64,000 bases of DNA, taken from positions 11,252,601-11,316,600 of the forward strand of contig OY987237.1 of the NCBI GenBank assembly GCA_963920705.1, read 5' to 3'. The stretch is from Odiellus spinosus (lineage: Eukaryota > Arthropoda > Arachnida > Opiliones > Phalangiidae). Positions 49,153 through 60,500 of the stretch are shown piece by piece. A program made the translations under genes and the position numbers. The notes under the pieces are model-generated. The model was not told the DNA's origin and ran no database searches. It saw only the letters and a program-made list of their open reading frames with translations. How positions within the stretch are numbered: position 1 is the first letter of the stretch; each line of letters opens with the position of its first letter.

Positions 49153-50271
49153 ATGGAGGTCCAGCCGGAGAAAGACGTTCGTCCGGCAACCGGATGCTTT
49201 CAGCGAATGTACAAGAATAAATTCTTTGGTGTTTATTGCGCCTTCATATCAGCCGCCGGATCCCCGTTGCATTTGCTGACGGCGGCTATGATCCATGACG
49301 TCTCAACGCCTATGATCCTTTTAGTTCGTGCCTTGGAGCACTTCGTCGTCTTCACCGTCCTCGTGGTGCTAACTTGGACGAATGTCGCAGACGCTTGGGT
49401 ACGCGAAGAAGTGGTGCCCAATATCGGACACGCGTTAGCTTCCGCGGCTTCCTTGTTCTTCGTCTATTACGCCTTAGGGTTCTTACCCAGCGCGGATGTT
49501 TACGTCATCAGCTGCGCTACACCCATTTTTGCCACGGTTGCCGCTTACTTCTTGTTGAAAGAAAAATTCGGAGTGGTGCAAGGTCTCAGCGCCATCACGG
49601 TGGCTATTGGATCCGTCATCATCACTAAACCTACGTGGTTGTTCGGTAAAGGTCATTACCGCGAAGGGGCGTGGATCGGGACCTTGTTGGCCATACTGTC
49701 GTGCGTTTTCACGACTATTCAAGCCTTATTAGTGAGAAAACTCCAAAAAACCTCGACGGGCATCGTCATTCTGGTTGCTTCCATAGTCTTCACCATCGTG
49801 TCCGTACTCTTAATGGTCATGTCGAACGATTACCGCGTTCCAAGGTGCGGGCGGGACTCGATAATACTCCTTCTCGGTGGCGTCTGCCAAATCGTGACGA
49901 ACGCTTTCTTGGTGGTCGCGGGAAAATTAGTCAAAGCGGGCCGATTAAGCGTCATCAAAACCAGCGCCGTTCTATTCACTTACATCTTCCAAGTTATGTT
50001 GGTTGGAGAAATACCAACGTGGCATAGTTTGTTAGGGGCCACTTTGATCTTAGTGTCGGTCTTATTAACGACATTGAAAAAATGCGACTTTTGCGATTAT
50101 TGTTTAGTGGGACCGGCCAAAAGGTTCAGGTCCAAATCGTCCGAGGATGTTATAAACAAGAAGACGCCTCAAAAATATATCGTGGCCGTCAAGGGCACGG
50201 CAGTTAAGAGACCCGTAAAAAAGGAGTTGAAAGAGGAGGAACTCGAACGTTTGGACGAGACAATAGTCTAA
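49153..50271 (+). CDS. SLC35G-like transporter B, single coding exon, 372 aa
   Basis: An uninterrupted frame from ATG (context AAAATGG) to TAA. The protein has about ten hydrophobic segments in two EamA-type halves, roughly residues 24-310, with LLKEKFGVVQG and ITKPTWLFG near the middle, followed by a basic and acidic cytosolic tail rich in Lys and Glu (about 315-372) that paralogue A lacks. It belongs to the SLC35G group of the drug/metabolite transporter superfamily; substrate and membrane are not deducible from the sequence. The position of the intron in paralogue A (in the glycine codon after ...VAQ/VVQ) is intronless here. Base composition is clearly richer in G+C than the flanks, as for the other two genes. 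Confidence 0.9.
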   Translation: MEVQPEKDVRPATGCFQRMYKNKFFGVYCAFISAAGSPLHLLTAAMIHDVSTPMILLVRALEHFVVFTVLVVLTWTNVADAWVREEVVPNIGHALASAASLFFVYYALGFLPSADVYVISCATPIFATVAAYFLLKEKFGVVQGLSAITVAIGSVIITKPTWLFGKGHYREGAWIGTLLAILSCVFTTIQALLVRKLQKTSTGIVILVASIVFTIVSVLLMVMSNDYRVPRCGRDSIILLLGGVCQIVTNAFLVVAGKLVKAGRLSVIKTSAVLFTYIFQVMLVGEIPTWHSLLGATLILVSVLLTTLKKCDFCDYCLVGPAKRFRSKSSEDVINKKTPQKYIVAVKGTAVKRPVKKELKEEELERLDETIV

Positions 50272-50275
50272 TAAA
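50270..50275 (+). promoter_or_regulatory. Possible polyadenylation signal, transporter B
   Basis: AATAAA overlaps the stop codon. This would give an extremely short 3' UTR, so a downstream variant signal may be used instead. Confidence 0.25.
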
Positions 50276-51611
50276 TATGATGAAACACGGAAAACACTGA
50301 TGTATTTTGCCTTTAAATCGGCCAGTTTTTGTAGGGATTTGTGTGGAATAGGTGTACACTTTTAGGAGTTGTCAACTTGGAATCTTTGAAAAATATAACT
50401 TATTTTCAAGCGAGGACATTGCGCGCGGTAAAGAGTTGTAAACAGATTCAGATAGTTAGGATTCTACACTAGAGTGAGGGTAGTCTTTTTTATTACTCAT
50501 AGATGGAAGAGTAACTTCTTCCTTAGCTCTAAGCCGAGTTCCCTGAAGTTAAACTCTTTACCGTGGTCTAGGCAGTAAGACTTGAAATATCCTAAAAGAT
50601 ATGTCTTGAAGTTACCTAAGAGAAATGCCACGGATGTCGGTCCGGCCGAGTGCCTGGTATACACCCTCCATATATACTCTTAGGGAGGGTTTTCATATAG
50701 TCTTGATGAGAATAATATGAACCTTCATAGTCAAGGTTAGTACGGAGTTAAACAGTTTAACTTACGAAACGGATATCTCTAGGAAAAGCCACTGTTATTA
50801 AATGAATTTTAGAATTTTAGTATCCTATATTAAATTAATATTACGTTTTAATTTTGATAATTCAATGCTAATTTGACAGAGATAGTAAATTAAAGAAATT
50901 TTCCACAGAGAATATTTTGAGAATCCGGCCAAAATTTACGTGTCTGACAGGTCTGATCCCGTCCTTAAATGTCCAAAAAAATTAAATCATAAGAAGGAAA
51001 ACTTTCCTGGGTTATTTTTAGTGTCATGCTAGAATTTATCTCGCTTTTAAACGCGTCTAAATATTTTTTTAAGACAAAATATCCTGGTACTATCGCCACA
51101 ACTGCAAAAATGTTGATCGGTTTAGTGGAGTAATAAGCTCCCACAAATATGAGAAAGTTTTCCGTTCTACATATATCTATATTCAAATATAAAATATTTA
51201 TACATTCGAGGTTTAATTAAAAATTGAAAAAGAAGATATTGTAAGCGGATATATGATACGAATTTTAAATGTATACATCTAGTTCTATCAACGCGATTCC
51301 GATAAATCAAAGGTCAAAAAAGAACTTTTAGAAATATTATAATTTCGCGTCTTCCTTATTACGAGCCATGGTTTAATTCGCGCGTCGTCATTTAATCTCT
51401 TAACAGCTAGTCAAAACTAACTCGTACATCATTCGCCACTACCTTAATATATATTTAATAATAAGCGGCTATTGTATTTTACTAATCATTTTGTTCAACG
51501 TATATATAAAAGACTATGTTCAGTATTAAAAAGTCTATATTCATACCCATTTGTTTTCTTAATTTAAAATCCGCTCGGATATAAATAAAACATTAACTTT
51601 AATCAAGAATC
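50276..51611. other. Intergenic, no gene recognised
   Basis: AT-rich; no supported feature. Confidence 0.45.
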
Positions 51612-51911
51612 CATTCAGGTTTCATAAGGATATGGGAGCATAGCTTTAGCCTCTGGTACCATCCTCCCAAATTTTGTAACAAAAGTTCGTCCGCAATTTT
51701 CGCAACATTTGTACGCTTAGATCTTTTTTCGGTCGGCTCCATTTTTATTGCCCAAAATATTATGTCAAGGTCGTTAGTGGCGCGGGTTAATAATAGATGT
51801 CAGAAGCGATTTACTTGAAAAATCGATTCGAAGCGGAAGAACTTTTGCTACAAAGTTTGGGAGGATGGTTATTGAATCGCGGCCCTCCCATATTCTTATG
51901 GAACCTGAATG
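51612..51911. mobile_element. Inverted-repeat element, 300 bp
   Basis: Imperfect arms of about 85 bp: CATTCAGGTTTCATAAG with its inverse near-match at the right end, GATATGGGAG with CTCCCATATTC, and CCATCCTCCCAAATTTTGTA with its inverse (one mismatch). No coding content; family not identified. Confidence 0.7.
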
Positions 51912-54010
51912 AATTCTTGCTTTAATTGTGTCGTTTCGTTTGTTAGTTGAATTTTTCGGATTCTTAACTACTGCTCTAATACTTAACCTCGCCAAAATAA
52001 AATTATATTTCGGTTCACCGTAGTTAATTAAAAAGCTGCTTTTCACCGCAAATAATTGTCCACCATAGATAAGATGTACCACTACTTACCACCATAAAGC
52101 TATGTCCTACTACCACAAGTACAGATATGTTCTACTATTTACTACAAGTAATTTTCATTATATTTAAGATATGTTCCACTTATCTTACACTTCCGAAAAT
52201 TTATAGGTGTAGGCTAATTTATTTATTCTAATGTGGGCCCCCTTAAATTTTGGGCCCCAGAAGTTTACTTAAAGAAGGTCTTTCATGGGCTCCTTGATAT
52301 AAATTTATATATCATGGCGCCACCACTGGTTATATTTATCAGATGAGACGCGAAATAAAAAGGGACTACGAACCGTTGATTAAAATAATCTTCATTACAG
52401 GTACATGTACAATGTATAATCGTGGCTGTGGGGAGATATTATCTTATGAGGTTTAACATTTTGTATCAAATCGCCTCGCCTTTGACCATTATGCCAATTC
52501 GACTTGAACGGCGTACAGTAACTACAGTATTAACCCTGGGAGATACCGGAAGAGCGACATACGAAGGACAAAAATTAATTTAAATTAATTTGGCAAAAAC
52601 ATATAATTATTTGACTTCAATTGATCCCTTTTAAGGGTAAGTGAAACGCATTTTTAGTGATATAAGAGCGAAGAAAGTAAAATATCGCCGGGAGTGGTGG
52701 CGCACTCGTGTAAACTGGCGTCGCAGTGGCAAGGTCTGGGAATTGTCTTGATGAAATCGCAGGTCCCTTGGCCGTAAGGAGTGCTCCGAATGGTCCGCGA
52801 CGGTATGGTCCTTCCTCTTTCCCTCCTTCATCCGTCGCGTGGGCAATTCCCAGTCCTCTTCCCTGTGTAGTCCCTTATCCCACCTGTTCCCCGCATTAGT
52901 TATAGTATAAACTAATTTATATAAGATATGTTTTCTGCCATTTTTTACTGTTTTTTTTTTAGCTTTTACTTTCCCTTCAAGGCTAAAACAAATTTTAATT
53001 AAACATTAAGATGGTCGCAACCCTGTCGAGTTTAATTGTAAGTTATAGTTGAGGCTCCCGATGATATAAACCCACAAGTCACTTGCACATAAGGAACGCT
53101 AAGTAATAAACCTTGTTGAAAGAAAATACTAAAATTGGCAGAGTCCGCCCTTCAAAAAAAAAAAAAAAAAAAAAAAAAGCGCATTTTGGCAGCTTCCAAC
53201 CCGTTTCTAGCTGTCTTTAAATGACTACTAAGTCGGAATGGAGAAGTCAAAAATTTAATTGATCGTTTTGAAACAAGTAGTTGTATAAGATACACTAAAC
53301 TTTGGACAATTTTTAGGAGAGCATGGATATTTCTCTTTTAAGGGAAGGCCTATGAGTAATATTTTTAGTTTTTTCGTTTTATTAAAAACTCATAATTAAA
53401 ATTATACGCCCCTGATTGGGTTGCCGCCTTTTTAAGAAAACTTCAAAATTAGAATGCCACTTGATGATTTAATCCTGGAACTAAGATAACATTCAAATAA
53501 AAGGCGGGAATTTCTAAAAGTCATCGAATACTATGTCAAACGTATAAGTCTCCTTTTTCTAATAAGTGCCTAGGAAATAAATCGGAAAAAATCTTTTTAA
53601 GCTAGCCAGACAAATAAGAACTTGAAATCTTCGTTACTAACTTGACAGGGCCTTGGATTAACAAAAAAAAAAAAAAAAAAAAAAAACTACTCTCCCATCA
53701 CTCCTCGACATATCACTCTAAACCCAGTTGGAAGAAGAAAGCCATAACTACTTTTCTACCACTGGAGTTAAAAGTTACGTATCCATCCTCGCTGCCTAAT
53801 AACGCGAACAAACGAACTTTTCATCCGAAGCTTCGTCGATGGAGCGGCATTTTACAAATGGAGCAAAAACCAAAAGTCCTTATGGCCTCTATACTAATTC
53901 CCCTCTTGTAGAAAAATAACTCCTACGACTTATTTCGGGAACTGTTAAAGAGAAGAAATTGTTTTTTCCCGCGCTATCTTTGGCTCTTCTGAAAAAGAGT
54001 CGGAGTAGGA
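51912..54010. other. Intergenic before the fasciclin gene
   Basis: No gene recognised. Contains A-runs at about 53154-53178 and 53662-53686 and a GC-richer patch at 52685-52870 bounded by CTGGGAATTG and CAATTCCCAG. A copy of the dispersed motif TATGAGGTTTAACATTTTGT begins at 52445. The fasciclin promoter should lie near its right end, but I see no clear core element. Confidence 0.45.
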
Positions 54011-57000
54011 ATGACGCGATGCAACTGGGGAATCGTGAATATCCTGTTCTTATTAGCGGTGGTGTGTTGTTTCACCGATTCGGTATGGGCCGCGCGTAGA
54101 CGAATACCTGATTGGCATATAAAGATCGCCCAGAAGCAAGGGTGAGTAATTGACCTCGTTTGATTCTATTCGTGTAAAATGAGGGAAATCGTTTTAATAA
54201 CGATGATATATCGCTTCTGCTATTAAGATATGCTTTTAAACAGGAGTGAACTGACTAGCCATGGGGCTATAACTGTATGTTGACAAAGACATCATGTGTC
54301 AATTTTTATCTAAAATTGAAAGTGGTTCAATGCGCCATCCAAGGGGCTGTAGCGCGCGGAATAGGCACAAAGGGTCTTTTGTATAGCTATATTAATTATT
54401 TTATCTTTTCTGGATTCTTATGATTTAATAATTAAACCATAGTTTTCAAGAATTAGCAGTTCTTTCAAAAGATAATTATGTTTAAATTAAAAGGACTTTT
54501 AAATATGGACACCCATCTTCAAAGATAAAGCTGAATAACCAAATCTGGCGTTGATAAGGGTCCTCTAAAGGCAAATAGTTCACACAAAATTAGGCACTAA
54601 CAAACCTATTCTCTATCCATCTTTACAACTTTTGCCACTGTTTGCAGTTAGAGGACGCTTATTAAGACCATAGAAATATGAAAAATGAACTAGATCCACA
54701 ACCCTACCAAAGTCACGCGCCAAAAAAGTCAGGAATAGAAAACATTTTCACGCGCTAATGCTCGCCTTTGACTGTGGGAATGTCACGCGCCACAGGGGGG
54801 CATGTCCACCTCTGACGCTAGAAATTTGTACAGTCGAAGGCAGGGAAAAAAAGCTTCTATATTGTACATCGATGTTAAAAAATAATTATGGATCTAGTTC
54901 ATTTTTCATATATCTATGATTAGGACCAGGTTTTGTTATTATCATTATCAGTTAAGATAGGTGTCCATTGTTAAAAGCCCTAGTTTGGACACTTTGTCGC
55001 GCTACACATAAGCTGCCATTTGAATAAATTATTCCTACAGTTTTCCCTTAAAATTAATTTTTAAAAATGAAATAGTGTTTATTTTGGCTGATTCAATTTA
55101 GGCTCTTAGGCGAGCGCCCGAGCTACATTGAAAGTGGCCTTTAATTAGGTTACGCGAGCTATTTCCCATATAAAACCCTTTAGACCATTGTTTTAATTTA
55201 TTATGGATACTAATGTTTTAAAAACTTTTCTTTCAAATAAAAGGGATCATAAATTATTGTACATACATGTGTACGCCACAATTTTAAATTGAATACCAAG
55301 AAAATAAATCATTGTTTAACTCTTGAGTCTGAGATAGGGCCTTCGTCTTATAAATCGGAAACCAATTCTTTAAAATCGTTTTCGGAATTATCCAAAATCA
55401 AAAAGTAATTTATTTCACTTAAGTCTCATGGCCATGGAAGAAAATAGTTTCAAGTGCAAATATAAAATTTACGTGAATAACATAATTGCAAACTAATAAG
55501 ACATTGACCCGTCCTAACTTCACGGCTATACCATTCATAGTCAATTAGTAGCGCCCCCTAATTGCCTCTTTCAATTATTCCGTTAGGCGTATATAATTGT
55601 GTAGACAAAAAGAGTTAGTTAATTCTCTTAATATTTGGCGAATTATTAGCGGAAATACGGTATGTTATAAATTATTACTACGCGCTTGGAAAATGTCTAA
55701 AACTAAGCTGCCTATTTTATATTTAAATTTCATTATGAATTTATGTTAAAGGGAAAATGAAGTCAAGTTTCGAGGGGGGTGTACGACATTTGTAGGTGAC
55801 ACAAAAAGGGGTGCCTATCAAAGAAAGATTCTAAACTGGGCGCTCATTATGGCTCAAAACTAAAGAATTTGTTTGAAGCCCGGGATAAAGGTTCAAAATT
55901 GAAAAGCCCTTAATTAACTGGTACTTTCCCCCATTAATACGACCCTGATAAAGTCCAATTGAAGCCAGTTGAAAATGCATTAAATTTAATGTAGACTACC
56001 CCTTGACTATTGCGGCAGTTTTTCCTTGATTTTGCGAAATCAAAAACTTATTTTTTTATGAAAAAATTGCTATATATTTTATAAATTTCGATGCGTGGAA
56101 AGAGCTCAGAATCATATAAGCCTATTTTCGAGGTTAAATAACTTTACAGCTTCTCAATACATCAGAAACCTTGAGTTCAAGAGGATCTGGCAAAAACAAT
56201 TATGTACAACGCGAGTTGTAATTAACGGATTGTAAAGTGTTTTCGTCCAATAAATTCGATATCCCATGAGATAAAACCTTCGTTGTAACAGGGTTCATGC
56301 AACTTTCGTGAAACCAATTTCCCTGGAATCTCTAGGTTTTTCCACAAATATTTCCCTGAAATTTCAAGGCTCAAGACCACCGAATATATTACGATAAACC
56401 AAGAGAGATAGGCCCAAAACTACCCACTTCTGTCATTAAAATGGAGTAATATCATTGGTACACGCTGGTGTGGTTTTTAGTATATTTGATGAAACAACTC
56501 ATTTAGGGCAAATATGCCCAAACTTCAAATTTCCCTGAATTTCACTAATATTTTTAATTTTCCCTCAATTTTTATCCTTTAATTTATTTCCCTGAGATTT
56601 CCAGGTTTTTATGAACCCTGTGTAATAATACTGTAAACTCCTAACAGTTTAAGATCTTAATTAACTTTTGGTTAATAATTGTAGACCGAACACGTGTGCC
56701 GTAGAGGAAATTCCAGGAACCAATAAAAAGTACTGGACTGAATGCAAGTACTGGACGAACAGGGAGATATGCGGAGTCAAAACGTACGTTTCGTGAAATA
56801 AAACTAGTATAGTATAGATACAAGCCGGCAAGGACGTTAAATCAACATTTCGTTTTCAAAATAGTGTTATCAGATACGAATGTTGCGAAGGTTATCAACA
56901 GATTCCGGGGAAACACGGCTGTACAGGAGGTACGTGTATATATATATATGATCTAGATATGATCCGAGTACTCGTTACTGTACGACAATTTGACATTAAC

Positions 57001-57483
57001 GTAATTTATAATTTATCCGTGGCTTTGCAGTAAAGCCTATGGTGGATATATTGGAAACTGCGCGCAATTTGGGCGCTACCAGTTTCGTAGATTTCTTAAT
57101 TCAAACAGGAATAGCTGAGAGGGTCAAGGAGGAAGGCGGGGCCCACACTATCTTCGCACCGACTAATGAAGCTTTTAAAGTAAGCTTCAAATTAAAGTCG
57201 CGTCACTAACTTAAAGCCTAGTTTTCATGAGAGCGAGATTTGAAGCGATTTATCAGTGAGCGATTTCGCATAGCGAGAAATAAAATCAAAGTCAAATAAG
57301 CGGCGTTTTGGAAAGGTCAAATTATAGAATTTTGGGGTCACGCGTGTAGATCTTTGATCAGAGTCGAATTGAACATTCGAATTGGTTTGAAAACGGTTTC
57401 AAATTGGCAAGTGTGAACGTAGCTCTAGATAGCTGCGTTAACGCGCTCTATAGCGATTTTTTTGGTGTTTTACCTGGCTAATC

Positions 57484-57514
<31 letters not shown>

Positions 57515-60500
57515 CTCGCAAATTGCTCTCGTGTAAACATGGCATTTTAAAGCTTTAAAAAGTATTTAAGAATGAAGACTAATCATTTCGAAAATCTCAT
57601 ATTTGAGACTCCAATTAGGCCAATCATCAAACCCTCCCAGGCGGTTTAAAGTGACCTATTGTAATTCAGCCATCGAGCTGAAGAGGATAAGGCATATATT
57701 ATTATTATATAATAAAGATAAATCTTTAAATATCTTCGAAAGTATATAATAGTTGTTGGATAATTTAAGTATCCCTTTAAAGTCGCGTATCCTATCCTTA
57801 AAATCATATTCATCCCTTATATTCAAATTAAAGTCACAATTTACAAATCATCCCATAAACTAGAAAGAAATCGGGTTTTTTCATACAATTTTCGGTCTGT
57901 AGGATATAGTTCGACCAAAATTTAAGAATGTATAACCAATCTAAGGTTGCACTATACAAAAATTAACTTATATGGTAAAAATCATGGTTACTTACAAATT
58001 TGATGATGTCGAAGATAAATGTAATCCCTGAGATCAGCATAAAAGTTGCACACGCGAAGATTTCGCGCCTAAAAATTACACACGCGAAGATTTCGCGACT
58101 TCACTTGTTATAGGCCCCCTTTTGATTTTACGGCACTACGCGTTCGGGAATTTTTATGTTGGCACTTCGTATATTATGCCGTGGGGTTTCCCGCGACCCA
58201 ATCTTGTCAGGACCGCAAGTATACTTGATCCATCATTGATGGCCTCTCGCTGCTCCATTGACCAAACGTGGGCCTTCAGAGACGTTCTATGACGTTGTCA
58301 TTTGAAACAAAAGATGGGTGACGTACCTGAAATGAAAATGCGACCTTTAATTAGATATTGATTACCGTTGATACATATTTTAATGTAAATCTGGGGCTTT
58401 TACAAGGGTTGGTGGGTTATAGATATTACTCCTAAGAAAAAATACACAGTTGCACCATTCATCCGTTATCAATCCCCTTTCGGAATTACGGATCTCCGAA
58501 GTTGACAAAATTAACAAAGTTTAAAAAAGTATTAACTTTCTAACAGAATATGGAAATGATTCACCAGGAAATTTTCAATCACAGCCTCCGCGATTTCACC
58601 TCGTCTCCATTGCTTTACCACATTATACCCCGAAGAATTCATTCCAGAGACTTTGGAGCCAATTACATGGCGGATACGTTATTAGGAGGTCCTCAGCTTC
58701 GCATCAACAGATACGCCAATGGAGTAAGAATAGTCGCAACACTGTTTTAAACGACTTTAAGCTTGTACCTAATGGAACATGAATTCAACTATAGATGATG
58801 TCGGTCAACTGCGCTCCAATAATTCGAAAGGACCAAGAAGCCTTGGATGGCATCGTCCATTTACTGGATCAAGTCCTACTTCCCCCCGCCAGCGAAAGTT
58901 TCACCAGCGCCCCGGAAATGATATTCTACGATGGGCGTTTCAGGGAACTGTCTCGAGCCTTATTACAATCTAACTTAGTTAACGAACTCAGGTCTCAAGG
59001 ACCCTACACTATCTTCGCGCCCTTTGACGAGGCCTTTCAGAAGCTGGCACCCGATGACTTGAAGAAAATTACGGAGAATCCTCAAGCCCAATTAGGTCAG
59101 AAATTTCTTCTATGAAAAATTCTTACAATATTAAAACATTTTACTCCCCCTAACAAAGAACTGAGATACTATGTAACGTGGTTTTTCTGTTTGGGACGAC
59201 GAAACTCTGATGTTTCATTGAAACTCGCGAGTTAGAAACTTCCCCCTTGAAAGGAGGGTTTAATATACTTCTGGTCTTAAGGATTTCACGTTTTTGCGAT
59301 AATCTTGTGTCCGACTCCTTGAATAATAATCCTTTAAGTGGTTTCATCCTCCGTTTAAAAGGCCCTTTCCACGGTTCTCTCTCGCAGCTTTGTTGAAGAA
59401 CCACATTGTTCATCATCCAATATGTCCAACGGCCATAATAGACAGCCATAAAATGAAGACGTTGGGCGGGGAACGGTTGCATTTCTCTTGCAACGGATCG
59501 AGCATGATGGTCAACGGAGTACGTATGCCCGGAGAAACAATATTGGCCAAAAATGGATTGGTAGTTGTGGTCAATGACCTCCTCATACCGGATGAAGGTC
59601 AGTATAATACCCTTCTGCGAAACTAGCGTATTTTCTTCGTGATTAGTTAAGTACGCAAGAACCTGGCAATACAGCATTATCCTCTGCTATCATGCTCTCA
59701 GACTTTGTAGCCAAAAATCATGTGCTAATTTAAACGTAATAGAGCGTGTACTCTAGCGTTTCATTTTTCTTCTGAGACCGATTTCTTAAGCTATAGGCCT
59801 TGTTGTTTCACGCCAACAATTTCGGATTTTACTGTACTATTTTGGCCTTGAAACTTTCACGTATGGGAGCATGGGAGTTTAGGATATTTTTACTTCCACG
59901 TTCTTAGGTATATTAATGAGTTCTAGCTAAAGCCAATAACTGTAAACGTCTTTAGTGAAAAGCGTTGTTGAGATTGCTAAGGACAGAAGTTACTTGAGCA
60001 AATTCAACGAAATCGCCAGAATAGGAACTTTGGACGAATTAATCAAAGTGACTGAAAATGGACAGGTGACCATTTTCGCGCCAACCAACACTGCTTTCGA
60101 AGAAGTGTCGGCCAAAGAGATGGAAGCCTTGAAGAAAAACCCCGAAGCTGCCAGGAGCTTATTGAACTACCATACGGTACACGGAAAAATCACCAAGGAT
60201 ACCATCACCGACAATCAAAGAGTGGACAATCTTAACAAGCAATCAATATTGAGACTGAAAGTATATCGTAAGGTCTGTTACACCATTGGCTCCTGGAGAC
60301 TGGACCAAAACGCTCTTACAATTTCTAAATACTGTCCTTAAATATACAGGCAACTGGAGTCGAAAACGCCATCATACAAGAAGGAGACATAATTGGAATG
60401 GACGGCGTTTTGCACGTTATCGATAAAGTTATGTTCCCGCCTGATTTTAGTACTTTGGAAATGTTCCGAAAAGATCGAAATTTTAGGTATTAAATAGATA

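Noticed and set aside
59150..59677. 175-codon frame on the minus strand
   Set aside because: It is antisense to a well-supported fasciclin exon and its intron.
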